Positions 21,500-30,513 of a stretch of 64,000 nt of DNA are shown piece after piece. The notes beneath the pieces are model-generated. The model saw nothing but the letters and a program-made list of their open reading frames with translations. It ran no database searches and was not told the DNA's origin. This DNA comes from Cyanophora paradoxa (taxonomy: Eukaryota; Glaucocystophyceae; Cyanophorales; Cyanophoraceae): contig QPMI01000602.1 of the NCBI GenBank assembly GCA_004431415.1, positions 124,001-188,000 of the forward strand. The letters run 5' to 3'. Each line of letters starts with the position of its first letter. Positions within the stretch are counted from its first letter, which is position 1. Position numbers and translations under genes: made by a program.

Positions 21500-22101
21500 C
21501 TAGCAAAGCCGCGGCATCTGTTGCGCTGGCGGATGAGCAAATGGAGCGATGAGGACGGAGCGCCCGGGAAGGCGCACCTTGATGCCAAGGTGCGCCTCCA
21601 TGACAGAATGAAGGCTCGGCGGCATCTGCTCAGCATTCGCGGGATCTGCGCGCGGCAAAGCGGGTGAGAACGACCGCATGACCGCAAACCAGCGCTCGTT
21701 GGCCCCGCACCGCCGAGGATGTCCTCGAATGTCAGGTCGTCGTCGACGCCAAGCATTGTGTCCAAGGCGACGAACGAGCTCTGCAAGCCTGGTAGCCGGT
21801 GGAACTGCGAGAGGATCTTCTGCTCCATCTGTTGCCTGAGCGGGAACTGCGCGCCGTAGACGTTCGACAGCATGGCCTGCTTCTGCTCATGGCAGAGGTT
21901 CCGCCACTGCGGGGCCGTCAGAGGCGCGAGGTCCCGCCCACGATGCCACGCCGCACCGTCTTCTGCACGACCGCAACGGGATGTACGGATGTGCATTCGG
22001 CCTTGACGGAGCTGAAGCCCTCGCGGAGAGGGTCCGCCAGGTAACCCGTCTTCAGCTGCGCGATCTGCTCCTGCGTTGGCTGTCAGGGCGAGCCGGGACA
22101 T
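21500..22101 (-). CDS. POMP: Proteasome maturation protein POMP/UMP1
   Basis: Chaperone of 20S proteasome assembly. Exons on the minus strand read EQIAQLKTGYLADPLREGFS, VKAECTSVHPVAVVQKT, then WRNLCHEQKQAMLSNVYGAQ, FPLRQQMEQKILSQFHRLPG, LQSSFVALDTMLG and LTFEDILG. After an intron come DPANAEQMPPSLHSVMEAHL and GIKVRLPGR, with a stop at 21500. The order hydrophobic-His-Pro, then RLP-x-L-x-SS...LD, then FEDIL-x-DP, then the C-terminal ME-x-x-LG is the UMP1 pattern, so identity is secure. The first exon is not: MSRLALT at 22101 is the nearest ATG but may not be in the mature frame. The gene is divergent from glutamine synthetase (start 22359). Confidence 0.8.
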
Positions 22102-22358
22102 CGGAGGCAGACGAGGCCGCGGACCATTTGCCTTGCTCGGACTAGGTCGAAGTGCTGTACCCCGCTCAAACTTCTCCGACAGGGAGGTGCGTGCGCAAAT
22201 CTGTTCATTTGATCATTAGCCCTCCGATCGAGCATCGTCAATGGCGACTTGATTCGCAAGCTGCAGAGCCCCGGGCACCGAGGAGCGACAAAGAGGGAGT
22301 ACAGCGAAATCCTGAAGAGCCACGTGGGGGGTACGCTCCGCACTTCTGTTCGGTAAAA
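22102..22358. promoter_or_regulatory. Shared upstream region of POMP and glutamine synthetase
   Basis: At most 257 bp separate the two head-to-head coding starts. Both promoters and 5' UTRs must lie here, and possibly POMP's true first exon. No TATA box is obvious. Confidence 0.45.
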
Positions 22359-24384
22359 TGTCGGCGGCTTTCGCGGTCACCGCGCTCCCGGTTGCGGCCA
22401 AGGCGGTTGCGGGTGCCTCGAGCACCGTCTGCACGGCCTCGCCGAAGGTAACCGCCGCCCCGGACCGGCCGCGCGCATCTCCTCGCTGAATTATTATCGG
22501 CTAGGTCTCGCGGTCGCAGCTCCAGGCCAAGCAGTTCGTTGGCCTTAAGGCCACCAATGGCCTGTTCAAGAGCGCCAACCCGAACGCGACCCTGTTCGAG
22601 GCGGCTGCCCCGGCGAACGACACCCGCATGCGCATGTCGGCGAGCAGCACTGCCACCGGGCCGATCGAGAAGTCGCTGGCCGACAAGTTCAACGACCTGC
22701 GTGCGTTGCGCACTAGATCGTGATCGCATAGATGATCGCCGATCTTGTCGGCCACGGCTGATCGCGGATGCTTCCGCCCTCCCTCGCAGCCCAGGGCGGC
22801 AAGATCATGGCCGAGTACGTCTGGATCGACGGCACTGGCGAGAACACTCGGTCCAAGACCCGGGTAATCACCGCGCAGTCGTCGATCCGACATATCTCCG
22901 TCTCTTACGCAGCCGCGCGCGCCCAGACCCTGACGTCCATCCCCAAGTCGCCCGCGGATCTCCCCCTCTGGAACTTCGGTGCGCCGCAGACCCAGAGCTG
23001 CGGGCTAGATGCATCTTAAGGTCGGATCGGAGCCCGAGGGGCGATAGATCGCTACGCAACCGCTGTTTGTCGTTCAGTTTAGCAGGAGGCCGTGCAAGAA
23101 GACCGAACCCGCTAGCTCGGGCGGCGTCGGTGGATCGGATCTCACGCGCGGCTCGCAGATGGCTCCAGCACTGGCCAGGCCCCCGGCAACGACTCTGAGG
23201 TCATCCTCAAGCCTCAGGCCATCTACCGCGACCCGTTCCGCCGTGGCGACAACATCATTGTGCGCGCTGCTTCGTGCAAGCAGTTGCACACCGCCCCCGC
23301 TCACGCGTTTTTGTGCACAGGTCCTCTGCGACTGCTACAGTGCGCGACGCCGCGTCTGAGCGGGCCCGGCCGAGCTCCTTTCTCACGTAGCGCCGCTCGC
23401 CCGCAGAGCCCAACGGCGAGCCGATCGACAACAACACCCGCTTCAACGCCGAGAAGGCCATGAACGCCGCCAAGGATCTGAAGCCGTGGTTCGGCATTGA
23501 GCAGGAGTACACCCTGTTCTCGGTCCGCGCCTGCTCGAGCGCTCCTTTCCCCGCCCGGGCTCACGGTCGGCGCTGGGGAGCAGAAGTCGAAGTGGCCGCT
23601 CGGCTGGCCGGAGGGCGGCTACCCCGGCCCCCAGGGCCCGTACTACTGCGGCGCTGGCTACGATAAGGTTTTCGGCCGTGAGGTCGCGGACGCGCACTAC
23701 AAGGCCCGCCCCGCTCTCTCTCTCTTCCTTTCCTTTCCTTTCCGCGCGGTCGCCTGACTTGGACGCGCGCAGGCGTGCCTGTACGCCGGCGTGAACATCT
23801 CCGGTGTCAACGCCGAGGTCATGCCCGGCCAGTGGGAGTTCCAGGTGGGCCCCTGCGAGGGCATCGCCGGCGGCGACCAGATCTGGATCGCCCGCTACCT
23901 CATGGAGCGCGTCTGCGAGGAGATCGGCGTGATCGTCTCGTTCGACCCGAAGCCGATGGAGGGCGACTGGAACGGCGCCGGCTGCCACACCAACTACTCC
24001 ACCGAGCCGATGCGTAACGAGGGCGGCTGGGAGATCATCAAGCAGGCCCTCGAGAAGCTCGAGAAGAAGCACATGGAGCACATCGCCGTCTACGGCCGCG
24101 GCAACGAGCGCCGCCTCACCGGCAAGCACGAGACCGCGCCGATCACCCAGTTCTCCTGGGGCGTCGCCAACCGCGGCTGTGCGCAATCTCGCCCCCCTTC
24201 TCCCGCCCCTCTCTGAGTCTACGAGCGCGCAGGCTCCATCCGCATCCCGCGGAGCACCGAGGCGGAGGGCAAGGGCTACCTCGAGGACCGCCGCCCGGCC
24301 TCCAACATGGACCCGTACATCGTCACTGCCAAGCTCGTCGAGACCACCTGCCGTGCGCCCCATTCAAATCTTCCCAGCAGCTGA
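22359..24384 (+). CDS. GLN2: Plastid-targeted glutamine synthetase (GSII)
   Basis: Makes glutamine from glutamate, ammonium and ATP. Exon 1 (22359-22447) is a transit peptide, [20 protein letters not shown], with the glaucophyte-type early Phe. Later exons give [111 protein letters not shown] (metal and glutamate site), [36 protein letters not shown] (ATP site) and [20 protein letters not shown]. All conserved GSII blocks are present. The C-terminus is uncertain: read through, it stops at 24384; a possible last intron would change the final few residues. About ten introns. Plastid assimilation of ammonium is inferred from the leader. Confidence 0.95.
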
Positions 24385-25095
24385 AGTGACGCACGCCTCA
24401 CCGTCTCTTCAACGCCGCAGTGTAAAGGCTCGGCCCCTCTTCGGACCCTGTACCAACATTTGCTTTGCAATTTTGCTTACGAAGTCCGCGGCCAGCTTCA
24501 AGGCTTAGGTCCAGGTCGCACATGTCCGTCAGTTCGCATGTTCGCAGTTCCAGGGCTAGGGCGGCCCAGCGCCCAGGCTTTTTACTGTTGTTTCAACTTG
24601 CAAGTGTACAATTTTCGTGGCGGACGCTGTCGGGCGCTTCGTGGCAAATTAATTTTTCTTGATTTCATCACCTTTACCTGGCTCAGCGGCTCAGTCCCGG
24701 GAGCCTCAGGGCGTAGGAGATCTAGAGCATGCCATGATGCATCTGCCATGCCCCGCCATTTCATCATTGCATGATCAGTCAGCGTCCGACGGTTGATATT
24801 ATTACTAAGTTATCATGGTCATGGCATGCGTGTTTATCATGATCATAGTATACGTACGAGCTGGTGATCCGACGATCGGCCCGTCGGCGCACGCAGCCTG
24901 GCTCCGGCCGCCGGCGCCGGGCCGCGCCGGGCATGCGCAGCCGCCGGCCGCTGACTCTGAGGCTCAGTGAGCTCTGCAACTTGGCAACGCGTACGGCCGC
25001 GGCCGCCGCATTGTAGCATTGTACATGTGTACGTACGTGTACGTATACGTGCACGAGCCGTGTTGCTAGGGCCCTTTACTAGTTATCGCGAGCTC
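24385..25095. other. Intergenic, palindrome-rich
   Basis: About 700 bp downstream of GS. From 24775 to 25060 it is dominated by overlapping palindromes (CATGGTCATGGCATGCG, ATCATGATCAT, GTATACGTACG, CGTACGTGTACGTATACG). No gene seen. Confidence 0.5.
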
Positions 25096-25424
25096 TAGGG
25101 CTTTTTGCGATTACGATTTAGAGCGCTGCTAGGACTAGCCTAGTAGGGCGCCGAGGCTGGGGCGGACTAGGGGGCCGCGCGATCCGATGATCTTCCTTGA
25201 AGTCGGCGCTGCGAACAGCAGTCAGATCTGAAGGTGACTGCGCATCTCACGTGACTAATGCAGGATCTGGCGCACTAGCATCCAAGATACAGCTCCGGCG
25301 GAAGCGCTTTCGGCGATGCGAAGGCAGACGCGGCCGCCTGAGCTGCCGCTGCAACTGCCGTTGTCGAGGTAGCAGCTGATGTCACCGGTGCAACTGATGC
25401 AGCCGGTGCAACGGCCGCGGCCAT
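25096..25424 (-). pseudogene. Orphan 5' part of the WSC-domain gene
   Basis: Near-identical to the first two exons and introns of the WSC gene at 15.8-16.9 kb. ATG at 25424 gives MAAAVAPAASVAPVTSAATS, and the leader again ends PELYLGC. In exon 2 an 8-base insertion (near 25190) breaks the frame after ADFKED. The remaining exons are absent: similarity ends at 25096. It is therefore a truncated, frameshifted remnant. Confidence 0.75.
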
Positions 25425-25744
25425 TGTGCACAGCAGGCGCTGCGGCCGGCCGCCGACTGCCACACAGGCCCACACTGACAGCAGGCGCTGATGAAAGGTC
25501 CGGACGCGGTATCCCCCCCTCGGTGCACACTGCACAACTCCGCTCTCGGCGACCGGGCACGCCTGCGCGCTCTTGGCTTCTCCTAGCGAACCGCTGATCG
25601 AGTTAGAGCTCCGCGGAAGCGCTGCAGCGAGTTGGGCGGGCCAGTTGGCGGCGCCTCGAACCCCAGCCCAGCTGTGGGAGCCGGCCAGAGCAATAGGCGT
25701 TGTCTGATCTGACAATTGCTGAGCTGGGCGATCCGAGCAAGCGG
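25096..25744. repeat. Segmental duplication, copy 2 (pairs with 16629-17273)
   Basis: See 16629-17273. It carries the additional small blocks CCTAGTAG (near 25140), an 8-base block near 25190 and an AGATCT-type block near 25226. It lacks the AGCT/CTAG-type block of copy 1 near 25440 and has 10 extra bases near 25468. It lies directly upstream of paralogue B, just as copy 1 lies upstream of paralogue A. Confidence 0.9.
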
Positions 25745-25847
25745 CTGCACGTCACGCTGGAGCGGCGGGGACATACTCCATCTAGCGCGTCAAGCTAGCG
25801 ATTGGAAGCGCCGCGCGTCCGACACTCAAGCTAAATAACCACCACGG

Positions 25848-28714
25848 ATGGGTGGAGGAAGATCCCGGCATCGCCGGCCGTCGCCGCCGCCGCGGCCGGC
25901 AGCGCCATGGAGGCCACCGCCGCCGAAGCCCCCGCCGCCGCCGCCTCCGCCGCCCAAGCCCCTCCCCCCACGTACGATGACCTTCTCCCATCGCCTTCTG
26001 CGTCTCTTTACACGGCGCACTTGTCGCAGCTCCGCCGCGGCCTGCCGTAGTGCCGCCGCCGCCTCAGCAGCCCGACCAGACTGTCAGAGTCGAAGCGATT
26101 GACCCTCGCCTGTCGGTTCCAGGTCAAGAACTGTATGCGAATGGCCCTCTCCTGTGCGTATGCTGCTTCGCTGCACTCGGCCGCCGCTGATCATCGCGTC
26201 GGGCTGCGGCAGATTCGGCAAGAAGGAGGCAAGCGCCATGCCGCACGGGCTTGCGATGAAGCGGCTCACGCTTCCCCTGTTCGCAGGTGGTCTCCATGAT
26301 CAAGGATATCTTGAAGTCCCAGATCGACATGGATAAAAGTGAGACGCAGCTGCGAGGCCGCCGCGCCTCGCTCCGAGGCTTGGAGCAGCCCTGAAGCGCC
26401 CCTCGCAGTCAAGGCCCCCACGAGCGACAAGATCATGAGCATACCCGAGACAGTACAGCGATACACGCGAGGGCTGTGCCAGGTGCGTGTCGAGCACGGA
26501 CCCGCGAGAGACCGCGCTCCGAGGAGAACTCATTGGTGCGGGGCGCGGGGTGCGCAGGGGAACGAGCGCGTGGGCGGGACAGGCGGAACTGTCGTGAAGG
26601 CGGGGACGAAGTGCCAGGTGAATGGCCCTCCGCCGCGCGCCCGGCGTGGCGGCCTGACGGGCGCCCAGGTGTGGGGCAACGACCTGAAGGACTCGGCGGA
26701 CTTCAAGGTGCGCGCCGGCCAGTGGCCTCCACGGCCCCCACGCGCCTTCCAGCTCCCGACCCGCCTCTCCGCAGGTCGAGATCGACGACTTCCGATACGG
26801 GAAGCTGCGGAAGGACCCCGGTCGCGCCGCGCCGCCCCCCGGCCCTTGCGTTCTGGAACCGCCTCGCTCACGCCGGCCGGCCGCAGAAGTCCGCCCCTCG
26901 TCGACGGTCACGGCCGGTGCGCGGCGCCCTCGTTTTTCACGCGGGCCGCGGGGCGCGAGACGCTGCGCCCCGCAGACTCGGACAACGACTCGCCCGAGTG
27001 GCAAGTCGAGAAGGTGGGGGCGCCTCTGCGCCCTCCTCGGGGCCCGCTCTGGCCGACGCGCCGCCCCGCCAGGTCGCGCGCACGGTGACGGTCCGGGAGA
27101 AGTCCCACTTCAAGATCTCCTCGGGGTGCAGGCGGGGCAGCGATGGGCGAGGGTCCGTCGGGGCGACGGTCTCACGCGGGGCGCAGCATCCAGGCGGGGG
27201 CGCAGCTCTCCGTCAGCGCCGGCGTGTGCAACGACATCGCGTGCGCCAAGGCCGGCACCTCCTTCAACCCGGGGGTGCGCCGCCGGCCCCGCAGAGGGGC
27301 CCCGCCCCGCCCGGACCCATGCCCGCCCTTATCCCCGTGCCGCCCAGGTCGACACCACGAAGGAGGTAGCAGATTGACGTGGCCGAAGATCGGAATCGAC
27401 ACTAACGGGCTCGGCGCAGGACACGAACAAGAAGGACACGGAGACGACCCTGCACCTCGAGAAGACCGTTAACGTGCCCCCCTTCGGCCACGCAGGCGAG
27501 CCGCGCCCCCCATCCCTGTAGCAGTAGCCCCTTGCCGGTGTCAGACGGGGCCTCCAGACGTCGTGTGGACGATCTTCGAGAGGGAGGTGGACATCCCGTG
27601 GGAGGCCAAGGCCACCATCTCCGGGTTCGCGCCCGCCCTCCTCGCTGTCGTTTTGCGCCCGCCCTCCTCGCTGTCGTCGTGACACCGAGCCAGAAACTTC
27701 AACATGTACTACTGGGACGCCCCCCAGGGGCGCTTCGACCAGAACGCATGCGCCCAGGCGCGCCCGCCCTCCCCCGCCGCCGTGCGCTGGGGCGCGGGCG
27801 GTGCTGAGCATCGGGGGCGGGGCGGCAGATCATCCGGGCGTTCGTGGAACAGAAGGTGGTGCACGGGGAGGAGTACCGGGGGATGCCGTCCTACCTGGAG
27901 AGCTGCGGCCTGCACATCGTCAAGATCCCCGTCTGCGAGGCCCTCATCTGGTCCAAGAAGATCCGCCCCGAGAACGCGGAGAAGGACCAGAGCAAGTGCT
28001 GGTACACGATCGACGGCTCCTACGAGGGCGTCAAGGCCTCCGACTGGAAGTCGCAGGTCCAGGCGAGCAGCGCCTGCTCTCCTCTCCGCCGCCCCCGCTC
28101 AGCTGAGCGCCCCGGGCCTCCCCGCAGACGCGGCCGATCTCGTCGAAGATGTCGTGGTGGCAGGCAGCCCGTTACCACGGCACCGGCCTCGAGGTGCCGC
28201 CCCTGCCCCTGCCCCCGCCCTCCGTCCGGCGCGTCCAGCCCGTCTCATGTTGCGGCGCAGGACCTCGAGCCGACAGAAGAGTCCCTCGAGCGCATGGCTC
28301 GTCCCTTGCAGCTTCTCGCCGCCTCTCTCTTTCTTCCCTTGACCCGCCACTGCAGCGCGAGTACGTGAAGGGCAAGCCCTTCGGCCCGCGGGCCGACGCG
28401 AGAAAGACGACGAAGCAGGCGAGCAGTACCGGGTCCCATCCCCCCCGTGCTTCTCGAGATCTCAGTTGCGCCCGCAGATACTGCAGGAGAAGGAGGCCCG
28501 CCGGGCGGCCCGCAAGTCCGAGCGTGAGAAGCACGAGAAGACAAAGGTCCGTTTCCCGCCGCGCTCCCCACATTCATCGCGCGGTACCCCGCGAGCCCCG
28601 CCCCCGCAGCACCTGCGGACGAAGGAGAAGTGGGCCCACCGCGTGGACCACGAGGGCCAGCAGGCCGAGGTGCCCCACCGCCGCGCTCTCTCGCGCGTCT
28701 TCGCCACCGACTGA
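25848..28714 (+). CDS. N-myristoylation-motif protein with possible aerolysin-like module (paralogue B)
   Basis: Start ATG 25848 again opens MGGGRS (Gly2/Ser6 acylation motif) and runs into a long Pro/Lys segment. Exons follow the same order as paralogue A: VRVEAIDPRLSVPGQELYAN, VSMIKDILKSQIDMDK, IMSIPETVQRYTRGLCQ, VWGNDLKDSADFKV, then strand-like VTVREKSHFKISSG, SIQAGAQLSVSAGVCNDIAC, TETTLHLEKTVNVPPF, DVVWTIFEREVDIPWEAKAT, FNMYYWDAPQGRFDQNACAQ, YLESCGLHIVKIPVCEALIW and KCWYTIDGSYEGVKASDWKS. The tail differs from A: strongly charged (LQEKEARRAARKSEREKHEK) to the stop at 28714. The Ser/Thr strands with V-x-VPP...V-D-IPW resemble aerolysin-family pore modules; membrane anchoring from inside the cell is inferred. 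Exon borders are approximate. Confidence 0.5.
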
Positions 28715-29265
28715 CTGCACCCTTCGAAGCCCAATGCTGAAGCGAACCTCTCCTTGAGCTCTGAACAACAGGAAGTGCACCCATACAGTCCTGCGGGGGC
28801 CGACGGGACAAGCGGCGCGGTCCGCCAGGGTGCCCTTCCCCCTCACATCGCGTTCCCCAACGCCGAGCGCGCAGGGGACGCTGGGCTCGGAGGCCGCATT
28901 CTTGGGGGAGCTTGTCGAGGACGACGCCGGCGGCGCCGCCATGTCGATGCTCGCTGCCGGCGATGCGGGGATCGATACTCCAGACGCGGTCGCCTTCGCC
29001 CACGAATCTCACTGCGCCGTGCACTTGTGCTGACGCTTTAGTACCCGTGACAGTGTGTTCGCCCCTACTCATCCCGCCCTGTGCATCCTGAAATTGAATC
29101 CTGGTATCTAACGACTTCGGGCCTATCATGGCAGGGGGTTGAAAGGCGCCATGATCACTGCACGTGGAGAACAAAAATGGATGGGGACGAGGCTCAGGGA
29201 GGGAGGGGCGGCGGAGACGGGGGAGGGGCCTGCAGGGGAAGCGGCCGGAGAGCTTGGGGGACTGA
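28715..29265. other. Intergenic, convergent 3' ends
   Basis: About 550 bp between paralogue B (+) and Tic22 (-). A G/A-rich block lies at 29190-29260. No gene recognised; short frames here show no family signature. Confidence 0.45.
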
Positions 29266-30419
29266 CTACCAGCGGGGTTGGCCGACGAAGTCCAGGGACT
29301 CCTTCGGGGCGAAGAAGACGACACGCTGCCACTCGGGCGAGTCGGTGTCCTCCATGCGCTTCATGAGCTCCTCGAACGCGCCGACCTGACCGCGCGGGGA
29401 TTAGCTCCCGACCGAAAGAAGGAAAGAAAGGGCAGGCGGCGGGCGTGCCTCGATGCGCGGCTGCGGGGACATTGCGGGGTTGCCGCGGCGCATCTCCGCC
29501 CAGGCCGCCTCGAGGTCCTCCTTCGTGAAGAAGAGGGGGATGAACTGGCGAGTGTCGTTGCCCTGGCGCATTGTGAGACCCTCCGCCTGGTAGATGGGCG
29601 TCCCGTTGAAGTGCGTGACCTTCGCGAAGAGACCTGTCAGCACGAGAAGATCAGGAGGGAAGCGGGGCGGCGAACCTTGCGGCCCTGAGTCTTGAGGACG
29701 TCGACGGCGTTCTTGATCTGCTTTGCAACGGGCACGTAGCGAGCCTGGATGCCGGCATCCGAGCCGGCATCCACAGCGGCGCCGCTCTTCGCCGCAGCCT
29801 CGGCGTCCTTCGTCAGCTTGTACGCCTTGTCAAGACCAACGGTCATAACCTTGAGGTTCTTGCCGGGCTGGCCAGCGCGAGCCTTGGGGAGCGCAGCCAT
29901 GGCATCCTTGCGACTGAAGTAGAAGACGACAAAGCGGCCCTTCTCCTCGCCCCAGTTCGAGGCCACGATCGGCTTATTGCTCGCGTCGACAATCGTGAAG
30001 ACCGGAACCTCGCTGAGCTGCTTAGTGAGAGTCGCACGATCGATAGCCTCGGCGCTTTCGGACTGAGTCATAACGCCGAACGCAGCGATGCCGGCGACAC
30101 CGGCCACCGCGATCGCGGCGCCCGCAAGCTTGCTCCGAGCCTCGCTGGTCTCCTCCCCGCTGACGTCCTCCTCCTTGAGAGACATGGAGATGGTCGGAAC
30201 GCTCACGGGCCGGAAAACGGGGCGGGAGTCAGCCGCAGCCCTCACTCCGAAGAAATCCGAACGCTTGCTCGCGCCGAACAGACGCGAGCTGGCGGGCTGC
30301 CGCGCCGGCACGGACTCCGCAGAGCGCTGGCGTGCTGGCGCCGCGCATACAGCGGATGTGATCAGCTGCACGCCCGCCGCCGCGACGGCACAGGGCACGG
30401 TAGCTGCGAACGAGGCCAT
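29266..30419 (-). CDS. TIC22: Tic22-family plastid import component with bipartite leader
   Basis: Start ATG 30419 (MASFAATVPCAVAAAGVQLI) gives a Phe-containing Ala/Ser-rich transit peptide of roughly 70-80 residues. A hydrophobic stretch follows (KLAGAAIAVAGVAGIAAFGV) with a small-residue site after it (SESAEA). The mature domain begins DRATLTKQLSEVPVFTIVDA, with FVVFYFSRKDAMAALPKARA and LKVMTVGLDKAYKL. After introns come LLTGLFAKVTHFNGTPIYQA, RQFIPLFFTKEDLEAAWAEM, FEELMKRMEDTDSPEWQRVV and FFAPKESLDFVGQPRW, with the stop at 29266. The VPVF-T-I/V start and the FF-x-KEDLE-x-A motif are those of Tic22, a soluble chaperone-like factor of the plastid intermembrane space. The second hydrophobic signal suggests passage across an inner membrane. 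Confidence 0.85.
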
Positions 30420-30513
30420 TGGGGTGTAAATCCGCTGCCCTGGGTACACTGCAAGGAGCGCACTGCGTACCCCCTCCGCGCAGCAGCCGCTGAGCAGCGC
30501 GCGGCCAGCGCGG
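30420..30513. promoter_or_regulatory. Bidirectional promoter, Tic22 / adenylyl cyclase
   Basis: Only 94 bp separate the chosen starts. Both genes therefore share one small upstream region. No TATA-like element is evident. Confidence 0.5.

Noticed and set aside
22152-22451. Plus-strand frame covering the glutamine synthetase leader in another register
   Set aside because: The MSAAFAV leader in the GS frame splices into the mature enzyme; the other register has no support.
23443-24363. 306-residue antisense frame opposite glutamine synthetase
   Set aside because: A shadow of strong third-position GC bias in the GS exons; no recognisable motif.
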